A DNA stretch of 35,209 nt, from the NCBI GenBank assembly GCA_019115185.1, contig DXDZ01000082.1, positions 1 through 35,209 on the forward strand. The letters run 5' to 3'. Below are positions 27,477 to 35,209 of this stretch, piece after piece. Origin of the DNA: Candidatus Agathobaculum merdipullorum (GTDB lineage: Bacteria > Bacillota > Clostridia > Oscillospirales > Butyricicoccaceae). Under the pieces are notes generated by a model, which saw only the letters and a list, made by a program, of their open reading frames with translations, searched no databases and was not told where the DNA came from. How positions within the stretch are numbered: the stretch's first letter is position 1; the number at the start of each line of letters is the position of its first letter. Both the position numbers and the translations under genes were made by a program.

Positions 27477-28994
27477 ATGTACAACATCCTGGAACTTTTA
27501 GAGCTCACTGCCGCCGCGCGGCCGGAAAAAACCGCTGTCATCGACGAAAACGGCGCAGACCGCTTTGATACGCTGCTCTCCCGCAGCCGCCGCTGCGGTA
27601 CCGCGCTTGCCGCGCACCTCTCCCCCACCGCACCGGTTCCGGTGCTGCTGGAAAAGAGCCGCGAAGCCCTGTATGCCTTTTTCGGCGCGGCGTACGCAGG
27701 CTGCTTTTATGTTCCGCTCTCTCCCGCGCTGCCGCAGCCGCGGCTGGCGCAGATCCTGTCGGTCCTGCAAGCCCCCTGCATTGTGACCGACAGGGAACAC
27801 GCTGCGCTGGCCGCGCAGCTGCCCGGCGTGGGACGCATCCTGCCGATCGAGGACCTGCTGCAAACGCAAGCAGACGACGCGCTGCTGGCGCGCATCCGCA
27901 GCTGCGCCATCGACGGCGACCCGCTGTACTGCAATTTCACCTCCGGCTCGACCGGCACGCCCAAGGGCGTGGTTGTCAGCCACCGCTCCGTGCTGGATTT
28001 CATCCCTGTTTTCACCGAACTGTTCCGGATCGGTCCGGACGATATCATCGGCAATCAGGCGCCGCTTGATTTCGATGTTTCGGTCAAGGATATCTATTCC
28101 GCTTTGCACACCGGTGCCACGCTCGTCCTGCTGCCGCGGCGACTGTTCTCCCAGCCGTCCGCGCTGATGGACGCGCTGTGCACGCATCGGGTCACCACGC
28201 TCATCTGGGCCGTTTCCGCGCTGTGTCTGGTGTCCTCCTTCCATGGTCTGGACTATCGCACGCCGGAAACGGTAAACAAGGTGCTGTTCAGCGGCGAAGT
28301 GATGCCGCCCAAGCACCTGAAAAGCTGGATGGAGCATTTGCCGCATGCGGATTTCGTCAACCTGTACGGCCCCACCGAGATCACGTGCAACTGCACGTAC
28401 CATAGGATAGAGAGTGGTAGAGATTATACAGCGGGTATCCCGCTCGGGACGGCCTTCCCGAACGAGCGGGTGTTCCTGCTGAACGAGGCGGGACAGGAAA
28501 TACATACGCCGGATCAGGCGGGCGAAATCTGTGTCAGCGGCGCAGCGCTTGCGCTCGGGTACTACAATAATCCCGGGCAGACACAGGCCGCATTCACCCA
28601 ACACCCCGGCCACAGCCGCTATTTGCAGCCGATCTACCGCACGGGGGACCTCGGGCGTTGGAACGCCGCAGGCGAGCTGTACTTCCTCGGCCGGAAGGAT
28701 TTTCAGATCAAGCACATGGGCCACCGTATCGAGCTGGAAGAAATCGAGCGCGCGGTGCAGGAGGTCGAGGGCGTCAGCCGCTGCTGCTGCGTCTACGACG
28801 CGCAAAAGGAACGGCTGCACGGCTTTTACACCGGCACGGCGGACAAGGCTGCGGTGCGCAGCGCACTGGCACAAAAGCTGCCCGTATTCATGCTGCCGCG
28901 CACGCTCGAGCCGCTGGACAGCCTGCCGCTGACCGAAAACGGCAAAACCGACCGCAAACGACTGCTTGCACTGGCAAGAAAGGAGATCGTATGA
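27477..28994 (+). CDS. dltA: DltA-like amino-acid adenylation enzyme
   Basis: 505 aa; FTSGSTGTPKGVVVSHRS, NQAPLDFDVSVKDIYSAL, LFSGEVMPPKHLKSW, NLYGPTEIT, YRTGDLGRW, KTDRKRL. Confidence 0.85.
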   Translation: MYNILELLELTAAARPEKTAVIDENGADRFDTLLSRSRRCGTALAAHLSPTAPVPVLLEKSREALYAFFGAAYAGCFYVPLSPALPQPRLAQILSVLQAPCIVTDREHAALAAQLPGVGRILPIEDLLQTQADDALLARIRSCAIDGDPLYCNFTSGSTGTPKGVVVSHRSVLDFIPVFTELFRIGPDDIIGNQAPLDFDVSVKDIYSALHTGATLVLLPRRLFSQPSALMDALCTHRVTTLIWAVSALCLVSSFHGLDYRTPETVNKVLFSGEVMPPKHLKSWMEHLPHADFVNLYGPTEITCNCTYHRIESGRDYTAGIPLGTAFPNERVFLLNEAGQEIHTPDQAGEICVSGAALALGYYNNPGQTQAAFTQHPGHSRYLQPIYRTGDLGRWNAAGELYFLGRKDFQIKHMGHRIELEEIERAVQEVEGVSRCCCVYDAQKERLHGFYTGTADKAAVRSALAQKLPVFMLPRTLEPLDSLPLTENGKTDRKRLLALARKEIV

Positions 28995-30316
28995 CCGAAC
29001 TGCAAATGGAAAACCTCACCGCACAATACGGCTCGCCGCTGTATGTGTTCGATGTACAGGCCCTGCGACAGCGCGTAGCGTTTCTGCGGCGCAGCCTGCC
29101 GACCGGTGTCGGCCTGTGCTATGCGATCAAGGCCAATCCCTTTCTGCTGCGCGAGCTGATCAATCATGTGGAGCGTTTTGAGGTTTGCTCCCCCGGCGAA
29201 GCGGCAATCTGCCGCCGCCTGCACATTCCTGCCGAAAAGCTGGTCATTTCGGGCGTATACAAAACCCCGTCGGATATCGAGCGCATGATCTCGCAGCAAG
29301 GCGGCCCGCGTTTGTTTACCGTCGAGTCCGCCCGCCAATTTGCGCTGCTCAGCCAGCTGGCTGCACACTACCGCGTCACCGTCCATGTGCTGCTGCGCCT
29401 AACCAGCGGCAGCCAGTTCGGGCTGGAAGAGCAGGAGATCATCCAGATCATCCGCAGCCGCGCCGACCATCCCTTCATCCTGATTCGCGGCCTGCAATAC
29501 TTCTCCGGCACGCAGAAAGCGTCGCTCAAACGCTTGCAGCGCGAGCTGGACGCACTGGACGACTTCGCCTGCATGCTGGCCGAAAAGCTGGGCTTTATCG
29601 TGCATGAGCTCGAGTTTGGCCCCGGCTTTCCCGTGCAGTATTTCTCCCCCGAAAACTTTGACGAAGCCGAATTTCTGTCTGGCTTCTCCGATATGCTGAT
29701 GGGCCTGCGCTGCAAAGCGCATGTCACACTCGAACTTGGGCGCAGCATTGCCGCCAGCTGCGGCACCTATCTGACCCGCGTGGTTGATGTCAAGCACAAC
29801 AAAGGCCAGAATTACGCCATTCTGGACGGAGGCATCCATCATCTGGTTTATTACGGACAGCGTATGGCCATGCAGATTCCCCCTTACCGGCTGTATCCGC
29901 CTCGTCTGGGCGAAGCACAGCCGTGGAACCTGTGCGGCTCGCTGTGCACCGTAAACGATATTCTGGTCAAGCAGCTGCCGGTGCCCGATCTCAAATGCGG
30001 CGACCTGTTCGCGTTTTTGAATACCGGTGCCTACTGCATGACCGAAGGCATTTCCCTTTTCCTCAGCCGTGCGCTGCCGCGCATCGTGCTGTTGATGCCG
30101 GACGGCCGTCCGCTTCTTGTGCGCGACGCGCTGCCCACCGACGAAATCAACTCACCTACTTACGAAAGGACGGAGCATTATGGAACAACTGCTTGCAATT
30201 CTGGAGGAACTTCAACCCGGCGTGGATTACACTACCTGCCGTACACTGATCGATTCGCATTGTCTGGACTCGCTGACCATTCTTGCGTTGGTAGCCGAGT
30301 TGGAAGAGGCGTTTGA
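28991..30316 (+). CDS. Fold-type III PLP-dependent decarboxylase (Orn/DAP decarboxylase superfamily, BtrK-like)
   Basis: ATG at 28991 after AGGAG; LCYAIKANP (PLP Lys), RGLQYFSGTQ, LEFGPGFPV, ELGRSIAASCGTYL, GSLCTVNDIL, NTGAYCMTEGISLFLSR; 441 aa, last 137 bp overlap the carrier-protein gene. Confidence 0.88.
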   Translation: MTELQMENLTAQYGSPLYVFDVQALRQRVAFLRRSLPTGVGLCYAIKANPFLLRELINHVERFEVCSPGEAAICRRLHIPAEKLVISGVYKTPSDIERMISQQGGPRLFTVESARQFALLSQLAAHYRVTVHVLLRLTSGSQFGLEEQEIIQIIRSRADHPFILIRGLQYFSGTQKASLKRLQRELDALDDFACMLAEKLGFIVHELEFGPGFPVQYFSPENFDEAEFLSGFSDMLMGLRCKAHVTLELGRSIAASCGTYLTRVVDVKHNKGQNYAILDGGIHHLVYYGQRMAMQIPPYRLYPPRLGEAQPWNLCGSLCTVNDILVKQLPVPDLKCGDLFAFLNTGAYCMTEGISLFLSRALPRIVLLMPDGRPLLVRDALPTDEINSPTYERTEHYGTTACNSGGTSTRRGLHYLPYTDRFALSGLADHSCVGSRVGRGV

Positions 30317-30410
30317 CATCACCATCCCGACCGTTGAGATCATTCCGGCCAACTTCAATTCCGCCGAGGATATGTGGGCCATGATCGTTCGTTTACAGGA
30401 GGAAGGCTAA
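30180..30410 (+). CDS. dltC: DltC-like acyl/aminoacyl carrier protein
   Basis: 76 aa from MEQLLAILEELQPGVDY; phosphopantetheine site DSHCLDSLTIL; IIPANFNSAEDMWAMI. Confidence 0.87.
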   Translation: MEQLLAILEELQPGVDYTTCRTLIDSHCLDSLTILALVAELEEAFDITIPTVEIIPANFNSAEDMWAMIVRLQEEG

Positions 30411-30413
30411 TCC

Positions 30414-32006
30414 ATGACATCCTACTGCTCGCTGCTGTATCTGGCCGTTTTTCTGCCGGCGGCGGTGCTCGTTTACCGTATCCTGCCGCAGCGTCTGCGC
30501 TGGGTCGCGCTTCTTGCGGCAAGCTATACGTTTTTCTGGTCAGTCAGCGGCAAGCTGTTGGTGTTTCTGCTGTTTTCTACCGTTTCCATTCACCATTTCG
30601 GCCTTTGGCTGACCGCCGAACAACAGGACCGCGACCAAAGGCTGACCGCTGCCGCGCCCGCCAAACGAAAGGCAATCCGGCAGTATTTTATCCGGCGGCA
30701 GCGGCGTATTCTGCTGCTGGCGTCGCTCCTGCATATCGGCATCCTGATTACGCTCAAGTATGCCGCGTTTTTCAGCACCAATCTCAATTCCCTGCTGCAC
30801 GCGCTTCGTCTGCCGGTTTCGCTGCCCGTGCCTGCGTTTTTACTGCCCATCGGCATCTCGTTTTATACTTTGCAGGCCCTTTCCTATCTGCTCGATGTCT
30901 ACCGCGGCACGATCCGCGCCGACCGCAATCTGGCGCGCCTCGCACTCTTCCTCGGCTTTTTCCCGCAGATCATGGAAGGGCCGATCTGTCGCTATGGCCA
31001 GACCGCACAGCAGCTGTGGGAAGGCCGCCCGGTCACGTGGCAGGGCCTGACCTTCGGCATACAGCGCATCCTATTCGGCCTGATTAAAAAAATCGTCATT
31101 GCTGACCGGCTCAACTTGCTCATCAAAACCGTTTTCAACGATTATGCCACCTATGATGGCGGCGTGATCGCGCTGGCAATGGTGTGCTACACCTGCCAGC
31201 TTTACATGGACTTCTCCGGCACGATGGATGTGGTCATCGGCAGCGCCGAGATCTTCGGCGTGCACCTGCCCGAAAACTTCCGTCAGCCGTTTTTCTCCCG
31301 CAGCATTTCTGAATTCTGGATGCGCTGGCATATCACGCTGGGCACCTGGTTAAAGGACTATGTGTTCTATCCGCTATCCATGTCCGGCCCGCTGAAAAAG
31401 CTGACGGGCGCGGCGCGCCGCCGTCTGGGCAACCATTACGGCCCGCTGCTCTCCGGCTCGTTCGCGCTGGGCGTGGTCTGGCTGTGCAACGGTCTGTGGC
31501 ACGGCGCGGGCTGGCACTATATCTTTTTCGGCCTGTACCATTTCGCGCTCATTCTTGCGGGCAGCCTGTTTGATCCGATCGCCCAGCGCGTGACCGGTCT
31601 GCTGCACATCGACCGCAACTGCATGCCCTATCGCATCTTCCAGATCGTGCGTACCGGGCTGCTGGTCTGCGTGGGCGAGCTGTTCTTCCGCGCAAACGGC
31701 CTGCGCGCCGGTCTTGCGATGTTCCGCACGATGGTAACCGATTTCACGCCTGTCTCTTTCCTCAACCGCAGCTTTCTGACGCTCGGCATGGACAAGATGG
31801 ATTTTGTGATCGTTGCAGTGGCAGTCGGTATCGTGCTGCTCGTCGGGATTCTGCGGGAGCGCGGCGTCCCGCTGCGCGAATCCATTGCGCGCCGTCCGGT
31901 CGCGCTGCGCTGGACGGTCTACTACGCCGCATTTTTCTTTCTCGTCATTTTCGGCGCATACGGCATCGGCTATGTGCCGGTTGATCCGATCTATGCTGCA
32001 TTTTAA
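30414..32006 (+). CDS. dltB: DltB-like MBOAT-family O-acyltransferase
   Basis: 530 aa polytopic; IGISFYTLQALSYLLDVYRG, GFFPQIMEGPICRY, LWHGAGWHYIFFGLYH (catalytic His region). Confidence 0.93.
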   Translation: MTSYCSLLYLAVFLPAAVLVYRILPQRLRWVALLAASYTFFWSVSGKLLVFLLFSTVSIHHFGLWLTAEQQDRDQRLTAAAPAKRKAIRQYFIRRQRRILLLASLLHIGILITLKYAAFFSTNLNSLLHALRLPVSLPVPAFLLPIGISFYTLQALSYLLDVYRGTIRADRNLARLALFLGFFPQIMEGPICRYGQTAQQLWEGRPVTWQGLTFGIQRILFGLIKKIVIADRLNLLIKTVFNDYATYDGGVIALAMVCYTCQLYMDFSGTMDVVIGSAEIFGVHLPENFRQPFFSRSISEFWMRWHITLGTWLKDYVFYPLSMSGPLKKLTGAARRRLGNHYGPLLSGSFALGVVWLCNGLWHGAGWHYIFFGLYHFALILAGSLFDPIAQRVTGLLHIDRNCMPYRIFQIVRTGLLVCVGELFFRANGLRAGLAMFRTMVTDFTPVSFLNRSFLTLGMDKMDFVIVAVAVGIVLLVGILRERGVPLRESIARRPVALRWTVYYAAFFFLVIFGAYGIGYVPVDPIYAAF

Positions 32007-32021
32007 GGAGGTGTGTCCCAC

Positions 32022-32981
32022 TTGAAAAAACATATGGCGCTCGTTGTCAAAGGAGCCTGCTTTTTGACGCTGCTGTGTGCGCTCATGCTGGCCGCCTCCT
32101 ATCTGTTTGTACCCAAGAACAACCACAAGGCCTTCGGCGTAAACGACGCGGAAATGCTGGCCAGCGGCATTCTGGGCGAACGGGAAAACTCGATCGACGT
32201 GCTGGTTGTGGGCGACAGCGAAGCGTACAGCTCAATCTCGCCCATGCAGATGTGGGAGGAGCGCGGCTTCCGCTCCTATTTATGCAGCACACCCGCCCAG
32301 CCGCTCTATGACTCCTATCGTTTTCTGCGGCAGGCGCTCGAGCGGCAAAGCCCCTCGGTCGTCGTGCTGGAAACCAACGCGATCTTCCGTCCATACAAAC
32401 TCAACGACTATCTGCTTTCCCGCGCGAAAAATTTGTTTTCCATCCTGCGGTATCATGACCGCTGGAAATCGCTCAAGGTCAACGACTTCGGTCGTCCGGT
32501 AGAGTACACCTGGACGGATGACCTCAAGGGCTTCCGCTATAACTCCGCCGTCGCAGCCGCCAGCACCAAAAACTACATGCTGCCGACCGACGTATCCACC
32601 CCCATTCCCTCGCTCAATGAGTCCTGCTTGCAGGATATGCTCGCCCTGTGCAAGGAAAAGAATGCCGAACTGATTTTGGTCAGCACACCCAGCACCATCA
32701 ACTGGAATCAGGCACGGCACAACAGCATCGCGGCTTTTGCCAAGGAAAACAACCTGTCCTATCTCGATTTGAACACCATGCCCAAGGAAGTACCGATCGA
32801 CTGGTCGCGCGACACGCGCGACCGCGGCGATCACCTCAACTACGCGGGCGCTGTTAAAGTGTCCGCTTTCCTCGGGAAATACTTACAGGAAACCTATTCG
32901 CTGCCCGATCAGCGCGATGCCGCGCACAACAGCAGCTGGAACGATGCACTCGGTCGCTACCTCAACATGGTACGCGGATAA
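32022..32981 (+). CDS. Membrane-anchored SGNH-hydrolase-like protein (DltD/AlgX-like partner of MBOAT)
   Basis: Single N-terminal TM; IDVLVVGDSEAYSS (GDS block) and DRGDHLNYAGAVKVSAFLGKYL (DxxH block); TTG start after AAGGAGG (GTG 32013 possible). Confidence 0.78.
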   Translation: MKKHMALVVKGACFLTLLCALMLAASYLFVPKNNHKAFGVNDAEMLASGILGERENSIDVLVVGDSEAYSSISPMQMWEERGFRSYLCSTPAQPLYDSYRFLRQALERQSPSVVVLETNAIFRPYKLNDYLLSRAKNLFSILRYHDRWKSLKVNDFGRPVEYTWTDDLKGFRYNSAVAAASTKNYMLPTDVSTPIPSLNESCLQDMLALCKEKNAELILVSTPSTINWNQARHNSIAAFAKENNLSYLDLNTMPKEVPIDWSRDTRDRGDHLNYAGAVKVSAFLGKYLQETYSLPDQRDAAHNSSWNDALGRYLNMVRG

Positions 32982-32999
32982 CTTTTACTCCTTTTCACC

Positions 33000-33034
33000 A
33001 AATGAGGCTGACCCGATATAGGTCAGCCTCATTT
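33000..33034. terminator. Terminator between convergent operons
   Basis: AAATGAGGCTGACC-cgatata-GGTCAGCCTCATTT. Confidence 0.82.
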
Positions 33035-33040
33035 GTATTT

Positions 33041-33808
33041 TCATAGATAAAGTTCATTCTCCGGCCGTTTCTGCATAAACGGCGCGAGCTTTTGCGCCAG
33101 CATATCCTGCACCTGTGCAGGCAGAGCGCGCGCCTTAGCGGGACAGACCGCCACGCACCGCATACAGGTGATGCACCGCGTTTTGTCGGTCTGCGACGGA
33201 TGCTCGGGCGGAATGGCCTGCGCGGGGCAGACTTTGGCACACTCCCCACACCCGACACAGGCATCACTCGCCACAGGTACCACCGGCATACCGGCCCACT
33301 CCCGATACGGGCGGTTGCCCGGCACCTGCGGCGCGTTCTCCTCGCCCCTGTCGAGCTTTTCCGCGATGCGCGCGCCAAATCCAGCGAGCTGCACCTCGTC
33401 CTGCGCATCCGGCCGTCCGACTGCCAGCGTATGTGCAATCGAATGCTCGGCCAGCAGTGCTGTCGCTGCTGCAACCCGAAAGCCCTGCGCCTCCAGCAAA
33501 TCGTCCAGCTCGACCAGCGCATCCTCATAAGCGCGGCCGCCGTAGACCACTGCGGACACCGCGTGCGCACCGCCGCCGGTATACCGCCGCAGCCGCTCAA
33601 CCATCAATGCAGGCAGCCGTCCGCCGTAAACCGGCCCCGCCACCAGCACCACATCCTGCGCAGCAAAGCTCTTTTCCGGGGACTGGGGCAGCGTCAGGTC
33701 GATTTCCTCCACCTGTGATGCAATCTGTCCCGCGAGCAGAAGCGCAGCGCGCCTTGTGCCGCCTGTCGGGCTGAAATGCAGCACCGTGATCCTATCCAGC
33801 ATATCCAT
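33041..33808 (-). CDS. EFR1-family flavodoxin-like/[4Fe-4S] ferredoxin
   Basis: Flavodoxin-like start ITVLHFSPTGGTRRAALLLA plus CVGCGECAKVCP and CITCMRCVAVCP clusters. Confidence 0.87.
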   Translation of the reverse strand: MDMLDRITVLHFSPTGGTRRAALLLAGQIASQVEEIDLTLPQSPEKSFAAQDVVLVAGPVYGGRLPALMVERLRRYTGGGAHAVSAVVYGGRAYEDALVELDDLLEAQGFRVAAATALLAEHSIAHTLAVGRPDAQDEVQLAGFGARIAEKLDRGEENAPQVPGNRPYREWAGMPVVPVASDACVGCGECAKVCPAQAIPPEHPSQTDKTRCITCMRCVAVCPAKARALPAQVQDMLAQKLAPFMQKRPENELYL

Positions 33809-33903
33809 CCGTCCTTGTCTGTTTGATTGCACCATTATAATATCATGTAAGCAGCTTTTTGTCAGCTGCCCGTGCCTTTCGCCTTGCCAAAACCTGCTCC
33901 CAT

Positions 33904-33932
33904 TTGACTTTATTCGCGCCGTGCTCTATAAT
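33904..33932 (+). promoter_or_regulatory. Sigma-A promoter for the alcohol dehydrogenase gene
   Basis: TTGACT-17 bp-TATAAT. Confidence 0.72.
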
Positions 33933-33962
33933 AAAATGCAATCGGAAAGGGGCGGAAAAAGC

Positions 33963-35003
33963 ATGCTTGCATACACCTATGTAGAACCGGGGCATTTTGC
34001 CCTGCTCGACAAACCCAAACCGGTTCTGCGCGATGTACGCGACGCCATTGTTCGCGTTACCCTCTCCAGCATCTGCACCAGCGACCTGCATATCAAGCAC
34101 GGCTCGGTCCCGCGCGCCGTCCCCGGCGTGACCGTTGGGCATGAGATGGTCGGCGTGGTCGAGCAGGTGGGCGAGGCCGTGCAGACCGTCAAACCCGGCG
34201 ACCGTGTAACGGTCAATGTGGAAACCTTTTGCGGACACTGTTTTTTCTGCCAGAATGGTTTTGTCAACAACTGCGAGGACCCGGACGGCGGCTGGGCGCT
34301 CGGCTGCCGCATTGATGGCGGGCAGGCGGAATACGTCCGCGTGCCCTATGCCGACCAGGGCCTGAACCGCATTCCCGACGGCGTATCCGACCGGCAGGCG
34401 CTGTTCACCGGCGACATTCTTGCCACCGGCTTCTGGGCTGCCCGCATTTCGGAAATCCAGCCCAGCGACACGGTGTTCATTATCGGCGCCGGGCCGACCG
34501 GCATCTGCACGCTGCTGTGCACCATGCTGCACCGTCCGCGCCGCATCATCGTGTGCGAAAGCGATCCCGTGCGGCGGCGGTTTGTGCAGGAGCATTACCC
34601 GGATGTGCTGACCGTTTCGCCCGCGCACGCGCTGGAGTTCGTGCGGCACAACAGCGGTCACGGGGGCGCGGATGTGGTACTCGAGGTCGCAGGCACGGAC
34701 GACAGCTTCCGGCTGGCGTGGGAGTGCGCGCGCCCCAATGCGATCGTTACCATCGTTGCACTGTACGACCGCCCACAGGTGCTGCCGCTGCCTGATATGT
34801 ACGGCAAAAACCTGACTTTCAAGACCGGCGGTGTGGACGGCTGCGACTGCGCCGAAATTCTGCGTCTGATCGCCGCGGGCGAGCTGGACACGACCCCGCT
34901 GATCACACATATTTTCCCGCTTTCGGAAATCGAAGCGGCTTATGCGTTGTTTGAGGCGCGGCGCGATGAGGTTTGCAAGGTCGCTATCACAACCGAAGAC
35001 TAA
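33963..35003 (+). CDS. Zinc-dependent medium-chain alcohol dehydrogenase
   Basis: 346 aa; GHEMVGVVEQVGEAVQTVKPGDRV, CGHCFFCQNGFVNNC, IIGAGPTGICTLL. Confidence 0.93.
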   Translation: MLAYTYVEPGHFALLDKPKPVLRDVRDAIVRVTLSSICTSDLHIKHGSVPRAVPGVTVGHEMVGVVEQVGEAVQTVKPGDRVTVNVETFCGHCFFCQNGFVNNCEDPDGGWALGCRIDGGQAEYVRVPYADQGLNRIPDGVSDRQALFTGDILATGFWAARISEIQPSDTVFIIGAGPTGICTLLCTMLHRPRRIIVCESDPVRRRFVQEHYPDVLTVSPAHALEFVRHNSGHGGADVVLEVAGTDDSFRLAWECARPNAIVTIVALYDRPQVLPLPDMYGKNLTFKTGGVDGCDCAEILRLIAAGELDTTPLITHIFPLSEIEAAYALFEARRDEVCKVAITTED

Positions 35004-35023
35004 CCGCGTTCTGCGCGGCATAA

Positions 35024-35053
35024 AAAAAGAACCGCCAAATGGCGGTTCTTTTT
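35024..35053. terminator. Intrinsic terminator after ADH
   Basis: AAAAAGAACCGCC-aaat-GGCGGTTCTTTTT. Confidence 0.87.
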
Positions 35054-35078
35054 CGCGCTATCAAAGCGCATACAACAG

Positions 35079-35120
35079 AAAGGGCGCGTTGCAGAAATGA
35101 AATCTGCAGCGCGCCCTTTT
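35079..35120. terminator. Second tandem intrinsic terminator
   Basis: AAAGGGCGCGTTGCAGA-aatgaaa-TCTGCAGCGCGCCCTTTT. Confidence 0.75.
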
Positions 35121-35189
35121 ATGCGCCGTCCAAAGGAGTATGTAGCCGATAGGTTGTGGAAAAACAAGCGTTTGGGGAAGGAAAAAGGC

Positions 35190-35209
35190 ATGGCAAAGCA
35201 GACGCTGGG
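35190..35209 (+). CDS. Start of an unidentified CDS truncated by the window
   Basis: ATGGCAAAGCAGACGCTGGG (MAKQTL...) after GGGGAAGGAAAAAGGC. Confidence 0.4.

Noticed and set aside
27498-28874. 458 aa minus-strand ORF
   Set aside because: Antisense to the DltA-like gene
28658-28990. 5' extension of the 552 aa decarboxylase ORF
   Set aside because: Lies inside the adenylation gene in another frame; the real start is ATG 28991 with an AGGAG site
33843-35021. 392 aa minus-strand ORF
   Set aside because: Antisense to the Zn alcohol dehydrogenase
1-35209. CRISPR arrays, transposons, prophage, rRNA or tRNA genes
   Set aside because: None recognised; the inverted repeats found sit at gene ends as terminators or at promoters

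Overview
GC-rich window, most likely from a Clostridia-type Firmicute (inferred from gene content). There is no rRNA, tRNA, CRISPR array or mobile element that I can support. In order: the tail of a carboxynorspermidine synthase gene and nspC; a complete minus-strand Pho regulon (pstS-pstC-pstA-pstB-phoU-response regulator-histidine kinase); an O-antigen-ligase-like gene with a DUF4330-type gene; ispE, a PHP phosphatase, a CPBP protease and ackA (minus); tmcAL, a zinc-ribbon protein, PadR plus a HAAS/DUF1700-like membrane protein, and DUF554 (plus); a methyl-accepting chemotaxis protein divergent from an unusual XRE-HTH/CheR-like/PAS-like/coiled-coil fusion; a PTS EIIC and a MATE transporter (minus); an OmpR/HK two-component system; a Lys-rich lipoprotein followed by a dlt-like operon with a fold-type III PLP decarboxylase inserted between the adenylation and carrier-protein genes; an EFR1-type ferredoxin; and a Zn alcohol dehydrogenase. 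The strongest candidates for undescribed biology are (i) the decarboxylase-containing dlt-like operon (27063-32981), which may put a decarboxylated amino acid rather than D-Ala on the surface, (ii) the HTH-CheR-PAS fusion divergent from an MCP (18433-21723), and (iii) a PstS whose two halves are in circularly permuted order (7217-8113).
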